Below are positions 53,209 to 64,000 of a stretch of DNA of 64,000 bases, piece by piece. Each line of letters opens with the position of its first letter. Position 1 is the first letter of the stretch. Source of the stretch: Microvelia longipes. Lineage: Eukaryota > Arthropoda > Insecta > Hemiptera > Veliidae. The position numbers and the translations under genes are program-made. Below the pieces are notes generated by a model. It was not told where the DNA came from and searched no databases. It saw only the letters and a list, made by a program, of their open reading frames with translations. The stretch spans positions 15,421,606 to 15,485,605 of the forward strand of contig JACMZG010001914.1 of NCBI GenBank assembly GCA_018340805.1, given 5' to 3'.

Positions 53209-53533
53209 AAGCGGAAGCAAAAGCATGTAGGTTATACTGCGAGCAAGGTTACAGTCTAATGAGGTAGATTTGCCCACTGTTTTGGAAGTCTATTTCTTAA
53301 TTTTCTTACATGAATTGCAATGTGAAACACCATTTTAAATTTTCTTGAAAATCAACCAGAAAATTTGATTAATTGTATAAGGAATGGTTAATTCCCATGC
53401 TATATGAGACAGATAGTTTTATGTTCATTAAATATGTTCACAATTTATAAAATGAGAATTATTGATGTATCCCTCCCTAGACACAAGTTAAGTCATTGTT
53501 AAGTGCAAGTTAACCGGCAATGGCTCGGATATT
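53209..53533. other. Intergenic, nothing recognised
   Basis: No feature seen. Confidence 0.4.
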
Positions 53534-53707
53534 TATAGTGTAACACACGGCTAAAATCAGTTGACAGCGTGAGGAAATAATTCTTGAGAGCCCATGAGGT
53601 TATTCCTAGAGGTTAAACCACGCCCACCATTTCAAATCGGACCAATCTCATCGGTTCCTCAACACTATTTTCCCGCGCTGTTAACTGATTTAAGCCATGT
53701 GTTATAG
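53534..53707. mobile_element. ~174-bp MITE
   Basis: Inverted ends of about 40 bp: gtaacacacggctaaaatca with gttgacagcgtgagg, and ccgcgctgttaactgattta with agccatgtgttatag. Related fragments are at 46,640-46,790 and 36,686-36,720 (gaaacacagctgaaatcagt). Confidence 0.65.
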
Positions 53708-54813
53708 CTCTTTTGTATATTCCCACCTCATAGGTGATGAAACTTATACTTAACGTTGAGTTCACTTGTATTAATAAACATAGCTTAACTCTATAGATTT
53801 GTCAAATTTTAAATCAGATTTTAAAATATTTTTCGAAAAAAAACGGTATTAAAATCACCCGTGAAATATTTTCCTAATCTGGATAGAAAAGTTTATCATA
53901 GCAAATAAGGAATATTTGCATTTTATGTGTTAACCTGAGCTGTTGTTTTTGTAAAGCGGCTAGAACTTCATAAACTCTTATGGCTGTTTTGATTTGAAAT
54001 AATTATTTATAAAACAGGCTTTTTGTTTTTAGTACTAATATTGTCGATAACTTCGTATTTTTTAAGGTTTATGTAAATCATGTTTAGGACTTATATCGGA
54101 TTAAAATTTTGTTTCTAACCCAAACTTTAAGTTACTTATGGTCAAAGAGACATATATTCTAGTAGTAGTGTAATAAGTACCTTCCATCATAGAAGGTACT
54201 ACTTCCATCATATGGTAGGTAAGAATTTAGTTGCTATTGCTGGGTATTTTTCCATAACCTTAAAATTAGATTAGGTTGACGAAATTGACGAACTGAATTT
54301 ACTTATTGTTTTTCAATATCATTAAAGAAAAAGTTCATTTTCCACAAGACATATTTATTAACTACTCATCGTACAAAGAATTAAATTTCAGATTGACCCT
54401 TTCTCTAAAACATGTCTATAGCAAGGTATAAAAAAAGTTGTATTATGAAGAATAAAATTATTCTGTAAGTAGAAGATTACAAAATGGTTTGCTTTATTAC
54501 TGCTAAATTATTAAAGCTCTATCATTTTTAATTATATTTGAAAAAGCATAATCATTCGAAGAACCATTATATTTCTTTGAAAAGTGTTAATTCTAGTAAA
54601 AATATTGGATTTTGGTGTTTTAATATTGTTTAGATGAAAAACGTTTCGTGTTTATAAACCGTATAACGCATTACTAAACAGGACTAAACAGTACTTTGAG
54701 ATGACATAAAGCGTGGTTGTGGATAAAATAAAACATTTATGTACGCTCAAAAGAATAAAGCTAAAGCGAAGCGAAAATTAAGACCAATTGTTTGTGTATT
54801 GGTTTATCTTTTG
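53708..54813. other. Intergenic, nothing recognised
   Basis: AT-rich; probably includes the 3' UTR of the minus-strand secreted-protein gene at its right end. Confidence 0.4.
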
Positions 54814-63667
<8,854 letters not shown>

Positions 63668-64000
63668 TTTATTATATTTTTTTTATTAAAACTTAGAATT
63701 AAAGTTATAAAATTAAATATTAAAAATATATGAATATGTAATCACTTATGTATGGTTACTGAGGACTAAAGCATATGAAGAAGATTGGTTTTAAAGCATA
63801 TGATTTTATATGCATAAGTGATAAATGCGGGCTTTGATCGAGTGTGAGAGGGATTTGTTATGAAATTTCTATGAATATCAATTTGTACCTGACCCAGTCT
63901 AGTGATAAGAAAACCTTGACATAAACTAATTATTGATTAAATTAATATGACATTAGATGTCATGTAGTAGAGTAAGTTTAGATTTGTAATTGAACTATTA
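63668..64000. other. Right edge: probable upstream region of the secreted-protein gene
   Basis: AT-rich; no other gene seen. The minus-strand promoter of the secreted-protein gene would lie here, but no convincing TATA box or initiator could be chosen. Confidence 0.35.

Overview
The window looks like an AT-rich animal nuclear genome, most likely an arthropod (probably an insect). It holds spliced genes with GT-AG introns (an organic anion transporter, Gemin7 and an orphan secreted protein), a near-intact CR1/Jockey-type non-LTR retrotransposon, many foldback and MITE-like elements, and about ten (TA)n or (CA)n/(TA)n microsatellites. The species cannot be named from sequence alone.

Region 1 (about 0.6-10.9 kb) is a giant inverted repeat. 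Two nearly identical arms of about 4.9 kb each carry a family-B, protein-primed-type DNA polymerase gene of the Polinton/adintovirus/bidnavirus kind. The genes are transcribed outward from a central array of ~100-bp tandem repeats, as in a head-to-head junction of two ends of a linear virus-like genome. Both genes are broken by small indels at different positions. The right arm runs into a 786-bp assembly gap (10,904-11,689).

Region 2 (11.7-22.3 kb) is intergenic and repeat-rich: a tRNA-like fragment, G-rich tandem repeats, a hAT-type end, relics of non-LTR reverse transcriptases, a 246-bp foldback, and a TIR element with a hammerhead-like core.

Region 3 (22.37-40.93 kb, + strand) is an Oatp/SLCO transporter gene. 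I could place 12 coding exons whose splice phases all agree, giving 687 residues plus an unplaced N-terminus. They cover TM1-TM12, the family WW signature and the Kazal-like loop. Its introns hold a 607-bp hAT-type MITE, a foldback with two hammerhead ribozyme motifs in opposite orientation, and copies of a ~0.7-kb repeat with a 5S-rRNA-like module.

Region 4 (44.5-47.0 kb, - strand) is a two-exon Gemin7 gene, convergent with Oatp. Region 5 (48.03-53.2 kb, + strand) is the non-LTR element: ORF1 with a PHD finger and one frameshift, an intact ORF2 (endonuclease plus RT), and a 3' region apparently interrupted by another repeat.

Region 6 (54.8-63.7 kb, - strand) is a multi-exon gene for an unrecognised secreted protein, with one internal exon missing from my model. 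Its introns hold a 650-bp composite foldback, microsatellites, another 5S-module repeat and several hairpins. Apart from the cellular genes, most of the window is mobile-element material. The strongest candidates for unusual biology are the head-to-head polymerase palindrome, the hammerhead-bearing foldback and the 5S-module repeat family.
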